Origin: Muribaculaceae bacterium
Lineage (GTDB): Bacteria > Bacteroidota > Bacteroidia > Bacteroidales > Muribaculaceae
Direction: 5' to 3'
Assembly: GCA_022509145.1 (NCBI GenBank)
Contig: JAFLTX010000008.1
Coordinates: 1 to 51,640 of the forward strand
DNA length: 51,640 nucleotides
The notes below the pieces were generated by a model. It was not told the DNA's origin and made no database searches. It was given only the letters and a program-made list of their open reading frames with translations. The translations under genes were made by a program, and so were the position numbers. The stretch's first letter is position 1. Each line of letters starts with the position of its first letter. Of the stretch, positions 15,434 through 25,437 are shown piece after piece.

Positions 15434-18400
15434 ATGAAAAGAATTTTACTGCTTCTTTGTTTAAGCATGGTAATCGGATTTTCTGCATTAGCCGCCACAA
15501 AGGACTTCAACTGGACCGGAGGAAGCGGCGCAGCCTCGACGATTACAGATTCTCCCTTAACCATCACTTTTGCAAAAAACAACGCTTCAAATGCCCCCAC
15601 CTACTACTCCGAGAGCCTTAGGATCTATTATGGATCGGGGGGCACTGGTGGTAGCTTCACTATCTCCATCGCTGACGGGTATAAAATTACTCAAGTTGAT
15701 TTTACTTTTTCCGGCTCAGGTTATGCTTGGGTCACGCCTCCAACTACTGTCGGCACTACAAGCAATGGGACTTGGAAAGCTGGAAATGACCCCGTAACCT
15801 CCGTCACATTTCAGAACACTAATACTTCAAATGTTCAGGTTCGAATTTCCAAAATGACAGTAACTTATGAGACTGCAAGCAACCTTAAATCTCCGGGTTT
15901 GGAATTCTCAGAAACTACTGCCACTGCATCAATCGGATCACCCTTTACTCCTCCCACTTTATCAAAGGCTGATGCTTCCATTAGTGTAACTTATTCTTCA
16001 TCTGCAGAAAATGTAGCTACAGTAAATGCCAATACGGGTGCCGTTACTCTGCAAGGCCCTGGCCAAACTACCATAACAGCTACATCAGTGGAAACTTCTG
16101 AATATTTAGCAGGATCTGCCTCTTATACTCTTACTGTAGTAGACCCCAACGCCATCTCCACCGAGCTCACACCTTCGTTCTTTGGCCATACAGCTGGTTC
16201 CTATACGGCTGTAACTAAAACAGACTCCTATGACGTAGGATACTCTGCTGTTTATTACACAAGCAGTGGCGCCTTCCAATTTAATACTAATAATGGCAGT
16301 GGTAAAGGTAGTGGTGTAGCGGTTTACTCTATGAATAGCAAATATAAGATTGCTTCCATTGATATAGAAATGACTTCAAACAATAACGGTGTCAATGTCT
16401 ACAAAAACAATTCTGCCTTCCCAACCCTCGCGACCGGGTCAGCTCCTGAACTGGGAACCGCAGAGCTGGTGCAAAATGTAACGGCCACTACTTACTCAAT
16501 TCCTATCAACGACTATGCTTTCGCCGTTCTTCCAAAAACTTCCGGAGCTGTCGTTGTCCAGAAAATCACGGTGCACTATGTGGCAAACACCACTTCCGTC
16601 CAGCCGGCCGGACTTCAGTTTGCCAAAAGTACTGTAGATGTGCCTCTCGGCGAAAGCTTCCCGGGCAACGAGCTTACGAAAGCCACAACTGCTGATGCAA
16701 CCTATACATCAAGCAACACCAACGTAGCTGAAGTTGATGCCAACAGCGGCAACATCACTCTTAAGGACGTTATCGGCTCAACAACTATCACCGCTTCCGT
16801 TCCTCCTGTAGAAGGTAAGTTTGAAGCCGGTTCAATTGCTTACACTCTCAACGTGCTACCCGCAGCAGACCAAGTACTCACGGTTCCTGAAGCAATCGTT
16901 GCTATTGACAACGGCTATCGCGGAACAGCTACCGTTACAGGTATAATTTCTCAGATTGACGGCTACAATTCCACTTATAATTCCATTACTTATTGGATTT
17001 CTGAAGACGGCCAGACCCAAAATCAGTTTGAGGTTTACAGTGGCAAAGGTCTAAATGGTGCAAACTTCACTGCCGTAACAGACATTGAACTCGGTGCAAC
17101 AGTTGAAGTTAAAGGCTCTCTCACTCTCTATGGAAGCACTTATGAATTCTCTCAGAACAGCCAGCTGGTAAGCTACACTCCTCCTGTTACCGATACTCTC
17201 GGCAAAATCCTGGTGACTGTTTCCGACGGTCAAACGTTGGAAAACGACGGCACTATCACTGTTACCCAGGGCACAACCTTCACCTTCACAGCTGCCAACG
17301 CAACCGATTGGGAATTCGAGTCTGACAAACTAGGAACTGCTACAGAAACAAACACTGATACATACATTTTCACTGCTGACCAGCTTTGCGAAGACGAATT
17401 TATCATGGTCACCGCTTCATTTAACGACAGTGAAGAAGTCTTCGGATTCACCCTCACCGTAGTTGAAAAAATCGAAGCCAATGAAGAAGCCCAGATTGTT
17501 TGGGCCGACCAAGGTTATGCAAATGAACAGGTAATCACTGAATTCGTTCAAGAACCTATTACAATTTCCTTAAGCAAAGGAACCGGAACGGTTGATCCTA
17601 AGTTCTATACAGCAAGCCCTGGAACTTTGAGGATGTATGCAGGCAATACAATGACCATAAAGCTCGATGAAGGCGCCTATATGACTGGAATCGACTTCAA
17701 AACCAACTCCAACAACTTCTCGACTACCAACGCTACAGTAAGCACTGGTACTCTTGCAGCCAACAGCACTTCTGCAACTTGGACAGCAAGCGCTCCCACT
17801 CAAGAAATGACAATTACTTTCTCCGCTCAGGTGAGAATCGTGAATATGACAATTCACTATTACACATCCGAGGAAAGCCAACCGCAATCGCCTGACCTCT
17901 CTTTCGGTGATGATCCTGATTGCGAGGTAACATTGGATGCTGCCGATGTGAATAGCGAACTTCCCGAACTGGAGAATCCTTACGGTGTATCCCCGATTAC
18001 ATACGATTCTTCCGACACTACCGTAGCCACTATCGATGAAGACGGTCAGGTTACTCTCGTTGGTGCAGGCACCACTACAATCTCCGCCACCTTCGCAGGC
18101 AACGAAACCTACAAGGCCCAAACCGTTAGTTACACTCTGACTGTAATCGATCCTATCAAAGGCACTAAGGTGACTATCGACTGGACTTCAAACTATCAGG
18201 ATGAAATAACAGGTTCAAATGGAGTGCCTATGACAGAATATAAGCAAGATGGCATTACCGTTACCGGCGACACCGGCTCGAATACAAGCAATGCTCCCAG
18301 ATGGTGGCAAGTATCCGCAAGCCAAGGGGGTGGCACTCAGCTCCGCGTTTACAATGGCAACACTATCACTGTTTCCGTTCCGGAAAACTACTATATTACC

Positions 18401-18766
18401 GGCATCGAACTCTTCAGCATCCAGCAAAATGGCAATGGTAAACTCACAGAAGACACTTATGCTGACGTGGGCTATTTCGAAGTTGATAACAACTATGGCC
18501 TCTGGACACCAGAAGCTCCCGCTGCTGCTTTAACGCGTGCAGACAATGGCAAATATTCCACAGTAACATTCAATATCGGAAGCACCGTTTACATCACCGG
18601 CACTAACGTTTACTACGATGTTGTAACAGGCGTTGACGCTCTCGGCGCTGACCAAGACGGCGAGGCTGAATACTTCACACTCCAGGGCGTGAAAGTAGCC
18701 AACCCCGACAAAGGCATCTACATCGTTCGCCGCAACGGTAAAGCCTCCAAAGTAGTAATCAGATAA
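15434..18766 (+). CDS. Large secreted protein with bacterial Ig-like (BIG2-type) repeats and T9SS tail
   Basis: A 1110-residue exported protein. A signal peptide (MKRILLLLCLSMVIGFSALA) is followed by alternating beta-rich modules. BIG2-type Ig modules are visible near residues 155-235 (VATVNANTGAVTLQGPG), 390-475 (VAEVDANSGNITL) and 815-900 (VATIDEDGQVTLVGAG). Between them lie jelly-roll-like modules rich in Ser/Thr/Asn and an OB-fold-like module near 485-580 (GTATVTGIISQI, ATVEVKGSLTLYG). The C-terminus is a type A T9SS tail (YFTLQGVKV, KGIYIVRRNG, SKVVIR). The role may be adhesion or binding of a surface polymer; no catalytic motif is seen. Many codons end in T or A, unlike the C-ending codons of neighbouring genes, so the gene is AT-richer and perhaps acquired or recombining. 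It has no own promoter match in the 48-base gap, so it may be read from the CHAT promoter. Confidence 0.88.
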   Translation: MKRILLLLCLSMVIGFSALAATKDFNWTGGSGAASTITDSPLTITFAKNNASNAPTYYSESLRIYYGSGGTGGSFTISIADGYKITQVDFTFSGSGYAWVTPPTTVGTTSNGTWKAGNDPVTSVTFQNTNTSNVQVRISKMTVTYETASNLKSPGLEFSETTATASIGSPFTPPTLSKADASISVTYSSSAENVATVNANTGAVTLQGPGQTTITATSVETSEYLAGSASYTLTVVDPNAISTELTPSFFGHTAGSYTAVTKTDSYDVGYSAVYYTSSGAFQFNTNNGSGKGSGVAVYSMNSKYKIASIDIEMTSNNNGVNVYKNNSAFPTLATGSAPELGTAELVQNVTATTYSIPINDYAFAVLPKTSGAVVVQKITVHYVANTTSVQPAGLQFAKSTVDVPLGESFPGNELTKATTADATYTSSNTNVAEVDANSGNITLKDVIGSTTITASVPPVEGKFEAGSIAYTLNVLPAADQVLTVPEAIVAIDNGYRGTATVTGIISQIDGYNSTYNSITYWISEDGQTQNQFEVYSGKGLNGANFTAVTDIELGATVEVKGSLTLYGSTYEFSQNSQLVSYTPPVTDTLGKILVTVSDGQTLENDGTITVTQGTTFTFTAANATDWEFESDKLGTATETNTDTYIFTADQLCEDEFIMVTASFNDSEEVFGFTLTVVEKIEANEEAQIVWADQGYANEQVITEFVQEPITISLSKGTGTVDPKFYTASPGTLRMYAGNTMTIKLDEGAYMTGIDFKTNSNNFSTTNATVSTGTLAANSTSATWTASAPTQEMTITFSAQVRIVNMTIHYYTSEESQPQSPDLSFGDDPDCEVTLDAADVNSELPELENPYGVSPITYDSSDTTVATIDEDGQVTLVGAGTTTISATFAGNETYKAQTVSYTLTVIDPIKGTKVTIDWTSNYQDEITGSNGVPMTEYKQDGITVTGDTGSNTSNAPRWWQVSASQGGGTQLRVYNGNTITVSVPENYYITGIELFSIQQNGNGKLTEDTYADVGYFEVDNNYGLWTPEAPAAALTRADNGKYSTVTFNIGSTVYITGTNVYYDVVTGVDALGADQDGEAEYFTLQGVKVANPDKGIYIVRRNGKASKVVIR

Positions 18767-18786
18767 CACTCCCTCCACATTCCACA

Positions 18787-18822
18787 AGAAAGGGGATTGC
18801 AATCGCAATCCCCTTTCTCTTT
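18787..18822 (+). terminator. Strong Rho-independent terminator after the Ig-like protein gene
   Basis: A perfect 14-base stem (18787-18800 with 18805-18818) with loop AATC, ending in a pyrimidine/T-rich tail. It lies 20 bases after the stop codon and separates the accessory block from the housekeeping genes downstream. Confidence 0.85.
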
Positions 18823-18872
18823 ACTTGCCATACCATTCGCCGCGCCCGGCGACCTCCCCGCCAGACTCTCCA

Positions 18873-18904
18873 TTTGCTTTTGCGCCGAAAAAGTGCTATC
18901 TTTG
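18873..18904 (+). promoter_or_regulatory. Bacteroidetes-type promoter for the DUF362 gene and rnr
   Basis: TTTG at 18873-18876, 20-base spacer, TATCTTTG at 18897-18904. The ATG is 44 bases downstream. Confidence 0.8.
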
Positions 18905-18948
18905 CGGTAGATATAGCTGTGAGGCTATTTAATTAAACTTTTATTGTC

Positions 18949-19935
18949 ATGACTAAAAACATTCTTCTGGCCGCAGCCGTCGCCGCTGCAGCCGCTTTCA
19001 ACGCCTGCGCTTCCGCCCAATCATACCCCTCGACCAACGACGGAACAGGCTCCACCGTATACTTCACCAGCGAAATCTCGCCCGAAGCACTCGTAAACAT
19101 CTTCGAGGCCCTCGGAGTGCAGCCGCAAGGGAACGTGGCCGTGAAAATATCTACCGGCGAATCGCAGAAAACCCACCATCTTGACCCCATGCTCATCAAA
19201 GACCTGGTGCAGAAGGTAAACGGCACCCTCGTGGAGGCCAACACCCTCTATAAAGGGAGCCGCGGCGACACCGAGAGCCACTACAAGGCCATCGCCGAAC
19301 GCGGCTACGACAAAATAGCCCCCGTGGAGATCCTCGACGCCACCGACACCATCCACATTGCCGTGGTAGACGACAAATGGATCCACTACGACATCGTGGG
19401 CGCCAACCTCCCCAAATACGACTTCATGATCAACCTCGCCCACTTCAAAGGCCACCAGATGGGCGGCTTCGGTGGTGTGCTCAAAAACGCCAGCATCGGT
19501 GTGGCCTCGGCAGCCGGCAAAGCCTACATCCACAGCGCCGGCCAGACAGAATCAGGGTGGGGGAACCCCGACCAGGACGCCTTCCTCGAATCGATGGCGG
19601 CAGCGGCACAGGCCGTGCACAACTACTTCAAGCAGCCCGGAAAGGACATCGTATACATCAACGTGATGAACAACATGAGCATCGACTGCGACTGCAACGG
19701 CAATCCCGACGCTCCGCTGGTGCAGAACATGGGGATCCTCGCCTCGACCGACCCCGTGGCCCTCGACAAGGCCTGCCTCGACCTGGTGTTTGCCCATGAA
19801 TCCTCCGCCGGCGACGACTCCGAGCCCCTCAAGGAGCGCATCAACAGCCGCCACGGCACCCACACCGTAGACTACGCCGAAACCATCGGACTGGGAACCA
19901 CCCACTACACCCTGGTAAACATCGACGAAAAATAA
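18949..19935 (+). CDS. Exported DUF362 domain protein
   Basis: A 328-residue protein of the DUF362 family. It begins with a long hydrophobic alanine-rich export signal; FNAC in this segment could serve as a lipobox. Family blocks are visible: NVAVKISTGE, LINLAHFKGHQMGGFGGVLKNASIG, the CxC segment MSIDCDCNGNPDAPLVQNMGI, and ASTDPVALDKACLDLV. The 2[4Fe-4S] ferredoxin domain fused to some relatives is absent. Biochemical function of the family is not settled; a link to iron-sulfur or redox chemistry is proposed from its fusions. It is transcribed from the promoter at 18873-18904, and rnr follows 31 bases downstream, probably in the same operon. Confidence 0.85.
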   Translation: MTKNILLAAAVAAAAAFNACASAQSYPSTNDGTGSTVYFTSEISPEALVNIFEALGVQPQGNVAVKISTGESQKTHHLDPMLIKDLVQKVNGTLVEANTLYKGSRGDTESHYKAIAERGYDKIAPVEILDATDTIHIAVVDDKWIHYDIVGANLPKYDFMINLAHFKGHQMGGFGGVLKNASIGVASAAGKAYIHSAGQTESGWGNPDQDAFLESMAAAAQAVHNYFKQPGKDIVYINVMNNMSIDCDCNGNPDAPLVQNMGILASTDPVALDKACLDLVFAHESSAGDDSEPLKERINSRHGTHTVDYAETIGLGTTHYTLVNIDEK

Positions 19936-19966
19936 AACTTGCTGAAATCACCCCAAAACTGAAGAA

Positions 19967-22192
19967 ATGGGAAAGAAAACAGGAGAAAGGGCCGTCTCGA
20001 GACGCCCGCGCAAGGCCGACCTGCGCGACAGGATCATGGAATTCCTCACCAAGGAATACCGCCAGGCCTTCAACTACAAGCAGGTGGCACACGCCATCGG
20101 CGTCGACAACGCCTACCGCGACGACGTGATCAACATGCTCGACGCCCTCGCGGCCGCCGACGACATCATGGAGGTGAGCCTCGGAAAGTATAAGGCCCTC
20201 AGCAACCGCGGCACCGAGAGCGAGGGCATCTTCGTGCGCCGCAAGAACGGCCGCAACGCCGTGCTTATCGACGACGAGGAGATCCTCGTGACCGAACGCA
20301 ACTCCCTGCACGCCCTCAACGGCGACCGGGTGCGCGTGATCGTCTCGGCCGAAACCCGCGGCCAGGAGCCCGAAGCCCGGGTGGTGGAGATCATCGAGAA
20401 GAAAGACCAAACTTTCGTGGGCACCCTCAAGGTGGAGCGCAACTACGCCTTCGTGGTTACCGACTCCAAATTCCTGGCGGCCGACATCGTGATTCCGCGC
20501 AACAAGCTCAAGGGCGGACGCAGCGGCGACAAGGTGGTGGCCGTGATCACGGAATGGCGCGCCGACGAGAACAACCCCCGCGGAGAGGTGCTCGACGTGC
20601 TGGGCCGCAAGGGCGACAACAACGCCGAGATGCACGCCATCCTCGCCGAGTTCGGCCTGCCGTACCGCTACCCCTCCAACGTGGAGGAGGCCGCCCTGAA
20701 GATCGACGCCGGCATCTCGCCCAAGGAGGTGGCCCGCAGAGAAGACTTCCGCGGCATCACCACCTTCACCATCGACCCCCGCGATGCAAAAGACTTCGAC
20801 GACGCCCTCTCGATACGCACCCTGGCCAACGGGAATGTGGAGGTGGGTGTGCACATCGCCGACGTAACCCACTACGTGGAACCCAACACAATAATCGACA
20901 AGGAGGCCCGCAAACGCGCCACCAGCGTGTATCTGGTTGACCGCACCATCCCCATGCTCCCCGAGCACCTCAGCAACGGCATCTGCTCGCTGCGCCCCGA
21001 CGAGGAGAAACTCACTTTCTCGGCCATCTTCGAGATCGACCCCTCAAGGGCCGAGGTGGTGGCAAGCAGGGTGGGCCGCACCGTGATACGCTCCGACCGC
21101 CGCTTCACCTACGAGGAGGCGCAGCAGATCATCGAGACCGGGAAAGGCGACTACGCCCGCGAGCTCAAGACCCTCAACGACATAGCACGCAAGATGCGCC
21201 GCCGCAGGATGGAGAGGGGCGCCGTAGACTTCGACCGCACCGAGGTGCGCTTCGAAATCGACGAGAAGGGATTCCCCGTAGACATCTACTTCAAGGAGAG
21301 CCAGGACGCCCATAAGCTCATCGAGGAGTTCATGCTCCTGGCCAACATCACCGTGGCCACCCTCATCGGCAAGCCCGGAAAGGGGAAGAAGGCCAAGACG
21401 TTCGTCTACCGCGTGCACGACAATCCTGACCCCGAGAAGCTCGAAGGGCTGGCCCGGATAGCCGCCAACTTCGGCTTCCGCCTCAAGACCGAGGGCTCCG
21501 TGAAGGATATGAACAAGAGCCTCAACCGCCTGCTCCACGACGTCAAGGGCCGCGGCGAGGAGAACATGCTCACCATCCTGGCCATGAGATGCATGGCAAA
21601 GGCCAAATATTCGGTAGACAACGTGGGCCACTACGGGCTCGCCCTCCCCTTCTACACCCACTTCACCTCGCCCATACGCCGATACCCCGACATGATGGTT
21701 CACCGCCTGCTCGCGCGCTACGCCGACGGCGGCCGGAGCGCCGACGAGAAGGCCACCGAGAAGCAGTGCCTCCACTCCACCGAGATGGAGATCACAGCCG
21801 CGAAGGCCGAGATGGCCTCGATCCGCTACAAGCAGGTGGAATACATGTCCACCCGCCTCGGAGAGATGTTCGAGGGCGTGATCTCGGGCGTCAACGGATG
21901 GGGCTTCTATGTGGAGCTCGACGACAACAAGTGTGAGGGCCTCGTGCCCATACGCGACCTTGAGGACGACTACTACGAGCTCGACGAGAAAAACTACAGG
22001 ATCGTGGGCGTCAACACCCGCAAGAAATACACCGTGGGCGACCGCGTCAAGGTGATCGTGGCCCGCACCGACCTCGAGAAGAAGCAGCTCGACTTCTCGC
22101 TCGTGGCGGACCGCGGAATCCCGCCCCAGGGACGCAAGGCCCGCAAAGGCCGCCAGGCCCCCGAAAAGAAGCCGCGCCGCCGCAGAGGCTGA
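19967..22192 (+). CDS. rnr: Ribonuclease R
   Basis: A 741-residue 3'-5' exoribonuclease that degrades structured RNA. Domain order: winged-helix-like N-terminus (about 15-75), cold-shock OB domains (about 85-240), catalytic RNB domain with TFTIDPRDAKDFDDALS at about 263-279 holding the metal-binding Asp residues, and a C-terminal S1 domain (about 640-715: GEMFEGVISGVNGWGFYVEL). It ends in a short Lys/Arg tail (KKPRRRRG), as is common in RNase R. The length is normal for the family. It is followed 30 bases later by rnpA, so an RNA-processing operon rnr-rnpA-yidD is likely. Confidence 0.95.
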   Translation: MGKKTGERAVSRRPRKADLRDRIMEFLTKEYRQAFNYKQVAHAIGVDNAYRDDVINMLDALAAADDIMEVSLGKYKALSNRGTESEGIFVRRKNGRNAVLIDDEEILVTERNSLHALNGDRVRVIVSAETRGQEPEARVVEIIEKKDQTFVGTLKVERNYAFVVTDSKFLAADIVIPRNKLKGGRSGDKVVAVITEWRADENNPRGEVLDVLGRKGDNNAEMHAILAEFGLPYRYPSNVEEAALKIDAGISPKEVARREDFRGITTFTIDPRDAKDFDDALSIRTLANGNVEVGVHIADVTHYVEPNTIIDKEARKRATSVYLVDRTIPMLPEHLSNGICSLRPDEEKLTFSAIFEIDPSRAEVVASRVGRTVIRSDRRFTYEEAQQIIETGKGDYARELKTLNDIARKMRRRRMERGAVDFDRTEVRFEIDEKGFPVDIYFKESQDAHKLIEEFMLLANITVATLIGKPGKGKKAKTFVYRVHDNPDPEKLEGLARIAANFGFRLKTEGSVKDMNKSLNRLLHDVKGRGEENMLTILAMRCMAKAKYSVDNVGHYGLALPFYTHFTSPIRRYPDMMVHRLLARYADGGRSADEKATEKQCLHSTEMEITAAKAEMASIRYKQVEYMSTRLGEMFEGVISGVNGWGFYVELDDNKCEGLVPIRDLEDDYYELDEKNYRIVGVNTRKKYTVGDRVKVIVARTDLEKKQLDFSLVADRGIPPQGRKARKGRQAPEKKPRRRRG

Positions 22193-22222
22193 GCCCGGCC
22201 CCAGGCTTTTGATCTTTTGGCA

Positions 22223-22690
22223 ATGAACGAGAAGCTGCCCAAGAGCGCCCGACTCCACCACCGCTCACTGCAGGAACGCCTGTTTGCGGAAGGGGAGAAG
22301 CTCCACGATTTCCCGGTGAAGCTCATCTGGCACGCCCTTACCGCAGAAGAGCTCGAGGCCAACTTCAGAAGCCGCGTGCCCGAGGGGATAGGGCCCGTGC
22401 AGGTGCTTGTCTCCGTGCCCAAGAAGAAGCGTCGCAAGGCCGTTGACCGCGTGCTGATGCGACGTCGCCTCAGGGAGGTGTTCCGCCACAAGCGCCCCGC
22501 CGTGGTGGCAATGCTCGCCGGGGTGCCCGCCGTAAGAACCCTCAGCATCGGCCTCATCTATATGAAGGAGGCCAACGCCAAAACCGCCGAGCTCGACCGC
22601 AAGCTGGAAAACCTGCTCCGCAAGCTCGCCGAAAAAGTGAAAGAGAGATATGAAGAAGATTGCCACGGCCCTGCTGCTGATCCCGATTAA
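22223..22690 (+). CDS. rnpA: Ribonuclease P protein component
   Basis: The 155-residue protein subunit of RNase P, which helps the catalytic RNA trim the 5' leader of tRNA precursors. The RNR-type motif is recognisable as [24 protein letters not shown] at about residues 70-93, and the N-terminal [20 protein letters not shown] matches the family's LxxxxxFxxVF-type start. The ATG at 22223 is preferred over an in-frame TTG at 22217. Its end overlaps yidD by 41 bases. Unlike in many bacteria it is not next to rpmH. Confidence 0.9.
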   Translation: MNEKLPKSARLHHRSLQERLFAEGEKLHDFPVKLIWHALTAEELEANFRSRVPEGIGPVQVLVSVPKKKRRKAVDRVLMRRRLREVFRHKRPAVVAMLAGVPAVRTLSIGLIYMKEANAKTAELDRKLENLLRKLAEKVKERYEEDCHGPAADPD

Positions 22691-22880
22691 GTTTTACCGG
22701 GCGTGCATCTCCCCGATGCTCCCCCCGGCATGCCGCTACACCCCCACCTGCAGCGCCTACGCCATGGAGGCAATCACCGTCCACGGCCCTCTGCGAGGCT
22801 CATGGCTCGCAATCAAGAGAATCCTGCGTTGCCACCCGTGGGGAGGCTCCGGCTACGACCCCGTGCCCCCAAAACATTAG
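22650..22880 (+). CDS. yidD: Membrane protein insertion efficiency factor YidD
   Basis: A 76-residue YidD protein, which supports membrane protein insertion by YidC. Typical signature: an N-terminal amphipathic/hydrophobic stretch ([19 protein letters not shown]), then [15 protein letters not shown] and the tail [17 protein letters not shown]. All three conserved Cys are present. It overlaps rnpA by 41 bases in another frame and lies 6 bases before ruvB. Confidence 0.95.
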   Translation: MKKIATALLLIPIKFYRACISPMLPPACRYTPTCSAYAMEAITVHGPLRGSWLAIKRILRCHPWGGSGYDPVPPKH

Positions 22881-22886
22881 ACTATT

Positions 22887-23921
22887 ATGGACTACGACAT
22901 TCATTCCGGCTCCGCACCCCTCCCCAACAAGGCGGAGAAAGATATCGAAAAGGCGCTCAGGCCCCTGGTCTTCGACGACTTCAACGGTCAGGAGAAGATC
23001 ATAGCCAACCTGCGCGTCTTCGTGGAGGCCGCCAAAATCCGGGGCGAGGCCCTCGACCACACCCTGCTCCACGGCCCCCCGGGCCTCGGAAAGACCACTT
23101 TGAGCAACATCGTGGCCAATGAGCTCGGCGTGGGCTTCAAGGTGACTTCCGGACCCGTGCTCGACAAGCCCGGCGACCTGGCCGGCATCCTCATGAGCCT
23201 CGAGCCCCACGACGTGCTTTTCATCGACGAGATTCACCGCCTCCACCCCATCGTGGAGGAATACCTCTACTCCGCCATGGAGGATTACCGCATCGACATC
23301 CTCCTCGACAAGGGCCCCGGCGCCAAGAGCGTGCAGCTCTCGCTCTCGCCCTTCACCCTCATCGGCGCCACCACACGCAGCGGCCTCCTCACGTCGCCTC
23401 TCCGCGCCCGTTTCGGCATCAACTGCCACCTGGAATACTACGACCATGAGGTGCTCAAAGGTATCGTGAAGCGCTCGGCACGCCTTCTCAACACCGCCAT
23501 AGCCGAAGACGCCGCCCTCGAGATAGCACTGCGAAGCCGCGGCACGCCACGTATCGCCAACTCACTCCTCCGCCGCGTGAGAGACTTCGCCATGGTCAAG
23601 GGCACCGGCGTGGTTGACCTCGACATCGCCAAAAGCAGCCTCGAGGCGCTCAACATCGACCGCTTCGGCCTCGACGAGATCGACAACCGCATCCTGCTCA
23701 CAATCATCGACAAATTCAAGGGCGGACCGGTGGGCCTCACCACCATCGCCACAGCCCTCGGCGAAGACGCAGGAACAATCGAGGAGGTCTACGAGCCGTT
23801 CCTTATCAAGGAAGGCTTCATAAAACGCACGCCGCGCGGACGAGAGGTGACCGACCTGGCTTATACCCACCTCGGCCGCAGCCGCGCCTCGAGGCCCGAC
23901 ACTCTCTTCGACATCGACTGA
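22887..23921 (+). CDS. ruvB: Holliday junction branch migration helicase RuvB
   Basis: The 344-residue AAA+ motor that, with RuvA and RuvC, moves and resolves Holliday junctions. Walker A GPPGLGKT at 63-70, Walker [10 protein letters not shown] near 109-117, sensor segment [19 protein letters not shown], and the C-terminal winged helix with TPRGREVT near 310. Length and order are normal. It follows yidD after six bases and is followed 13 bases later by a flippase gene. Confidence 0.97.
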   Translation: MDYDIHSGSAPLPNKAEKDIEKALRPLVFDDFNGQEKIIANLRVFVEAAKIRGEALDHTLLHGPPGLGKTTLSNIVANELGVGFKVTSGPVLDKPGDLAGILMSLEPHDVLFIDEIHRLHPIVEEYLYSAMEDYRIDILLDKGPGAKSVQLSLSPFTLIGATTRSGLLTSPLRARFGINCHLEYYDHEVLKGIVKRSARLLNTAIAEDAALEIALRSRGTPRIANSLLRRVRDFAMVKGTGVVDLDIAKSSLEALNIDRFGLDEIDNRILLTIIDKFKGGPVGLTTIATALGEDAGTIEEVYEPFLIKEGFIKRTPRGREVTDLAYTHLGRSRASRPDTLFDID

Positions 23922-23934
23922 CACTCAACGGATT

Positions 23935-25437
23935 ATGGCAGGGATCAAGAGCCTGGCTAAGGAAACAGCCGTCTACGGCCTCAGCAGCATCATCGGGAGA
24001 TTTCTCAACTGGTGCCTGGTGCCGCTGTACGTCTACCTCTTCCCGGCCCAGCAATACGGCATCGTAAGCTATCTCTACAGCTTCACCGCCGTGGCCCTCG
24101 TGATCCTGAACTACGGAATGGAGACCGGCTTCTTCCGCTTTGCCAACAAGCATCAGGACCCCGATGCCGTCTACTCCACCTCGCTAATCTCCGTAGGCAC
24201 CACCTCGGCGCTCTTCATCTTCCTGCTGATTCTCTTCCTCTCGCCCGTCTCCGACGCCCTGCTCCTCCCCAGGCACCACGACTACGTCTTGCTCCTCGGC
24301 ATAACGGTGGCGGTCGACGCCTTCTGCAACATCCCCTTCGCCTACCTGCGCTTCAAGAAGCGCCCTTACCGCTTCGCCGGAATAAAGCTGATCAACGTGG
24401 GGGCCAACATAGCCCTGAATCTCTTTTTCCTGCTCTGCTGCCCGGCCATCTCGCGCCACGCCCTGGGAGGCCTCGTCAACTGGTTTTATCTCCCCCTCGG
24501 AGGCCAGGAGTTCGGCATCGGATGGATCTTCGTGGCCAACATCCTGAGCTCACTCATCGTGCTCTTCGCCCTATTTCCCGCTCTCTCGGGCAAAATAACG
24601 CGTTTTGACGGCACTTTGCTCCGCAAGATGATAAGTTACTCATGGCCGCTGCTCGTTCTCGGCGTGGCGGGCATTTTAAGCCAGAATATGGGGCAGATGC
24701 TCATCCCCTATCTCTTCGAGGGGAACGAGGAGGCCGCAAGGAAGATGGTGGGTCTCTACGGCGCCAACATCAAGATTGCAATCGTGATGGTGATGTTCAC
24801 GCAGGCTTTCCGTTACGCCTACGAGCCCTTTATCTTCTCCCAGGCAAAGAACAAGGGGGAAGACAAGACGCAGGCCTATTGCGACGCCATGAAGTTTTTC
24901 GTCATTTTCGGCCTTTTCATCTTCCTCGGAGTGATGTTTTTCCTCCCGATCCTGCGTTATTTCATCGCTCCCTCCTACTGGGCCGGCCTCAGGGTGGTGC
25001 CCATCATGATGGCGGCCGAACTCTGCTTCGGTGTCTTCTTCAATCTCTCGCTCTGGTATAAGCTCACCGACCGCACCCGCTGGGGGATGTATCTCTCGCT
25101 CATCTGCTTCGTGCTCATGGGCGCGCTCACGGTGGTGCTCGTGCGCGCCATCGGCATTCCCGACGGCTATCTCGGTGCCGCGTGGGCTGCCCTGATAAGC
25201 TATTTCGCCGTGATGTGCATATCTTATTTCGTGGGACGCCACTACTACCCCCTCCCGTATCAGATAGGGCGTATGGCCCTGTATACGGCGCTCGCCGCCA
25301 TTCTATTCGTTGGCGGCGAACTTCTCAACTTCCCGCAAGCCGTCTGGCTTACGTATCTCTTGCGCGTGGTCTTCCTGCTGGCGTATGCCGCTGTGGTCTA
25401 CCGCTGCGAATTCACCAAAGGTATCAAGTCGGCGTAA
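23935..25437 (+). CDS. Polysaccharide/lipid flippase of the MOP superfamily
   Basis: A 500-residue integral membrane protein with 12-14 hydrophobic segments from about residue 10 to 495. It starts with the pattern [28 protein letters not shown], as in Wzx-like oligosaccharide flippases and MurJ-like relatives, which move lipid-linked sugars across the inner membrane. No glycosyltransferases are nearby, so the substrate (lipid II, O-antigen or capsule unit) cannot be told. The tail overlaps the convergent msrAB gene by 40 bases. Confidence 0.85.
   Translation: MAGIKSLAKETAVYGLSSIIGRFLNWCLVPLYVYLFPAQQYGIVSYLYSFTAVALVILNYGMETGFFRFANKHQDPDAVYSTSLISVGTTSALFIFLLILFLSPVSDALLLPRHHDYVLLLGITVAVDAFCNIPFAYLRFKKRPYRFAGIKLINVGANIALNLFFLLCCPAISRHALGGLVNWFYLPLGGQEFGIGWIFVANILSSLIVLFALFPALSGKITRFDGTLLRKMISYSWPLLVLGVAGILSQNMGQMLIPYLFEGNEEAARKMVGLYGANIKIAIVMVMFTQAFRYAYEPFIFSQAKNKGEDKTQAYCDAMKFFVIFGLFIFLGVMFFLPILRYFIAPSYWAGLRVVPIMMAAELCFGVFFNLSLWYKLTDRTRWGMYLSLICFVLMGALTVVLVRAIGIPDGYLGAAWAALISYFAVMCISYFVGRHYYPLPYQIGRMALYTALAAILFVGGELLNFPQAVWLTYLLRVVFLLAYAAVVYRCEFTKGIKSA

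Noticed and set aside
21044..22261. 405-codon minus-strand frame antisense to rnr, rich in Val, Gly, His and Leu
   Set aside because: Typical mirror frame of a gene with C/G-ending codons; no motif, no promoter, and rnr is certain.
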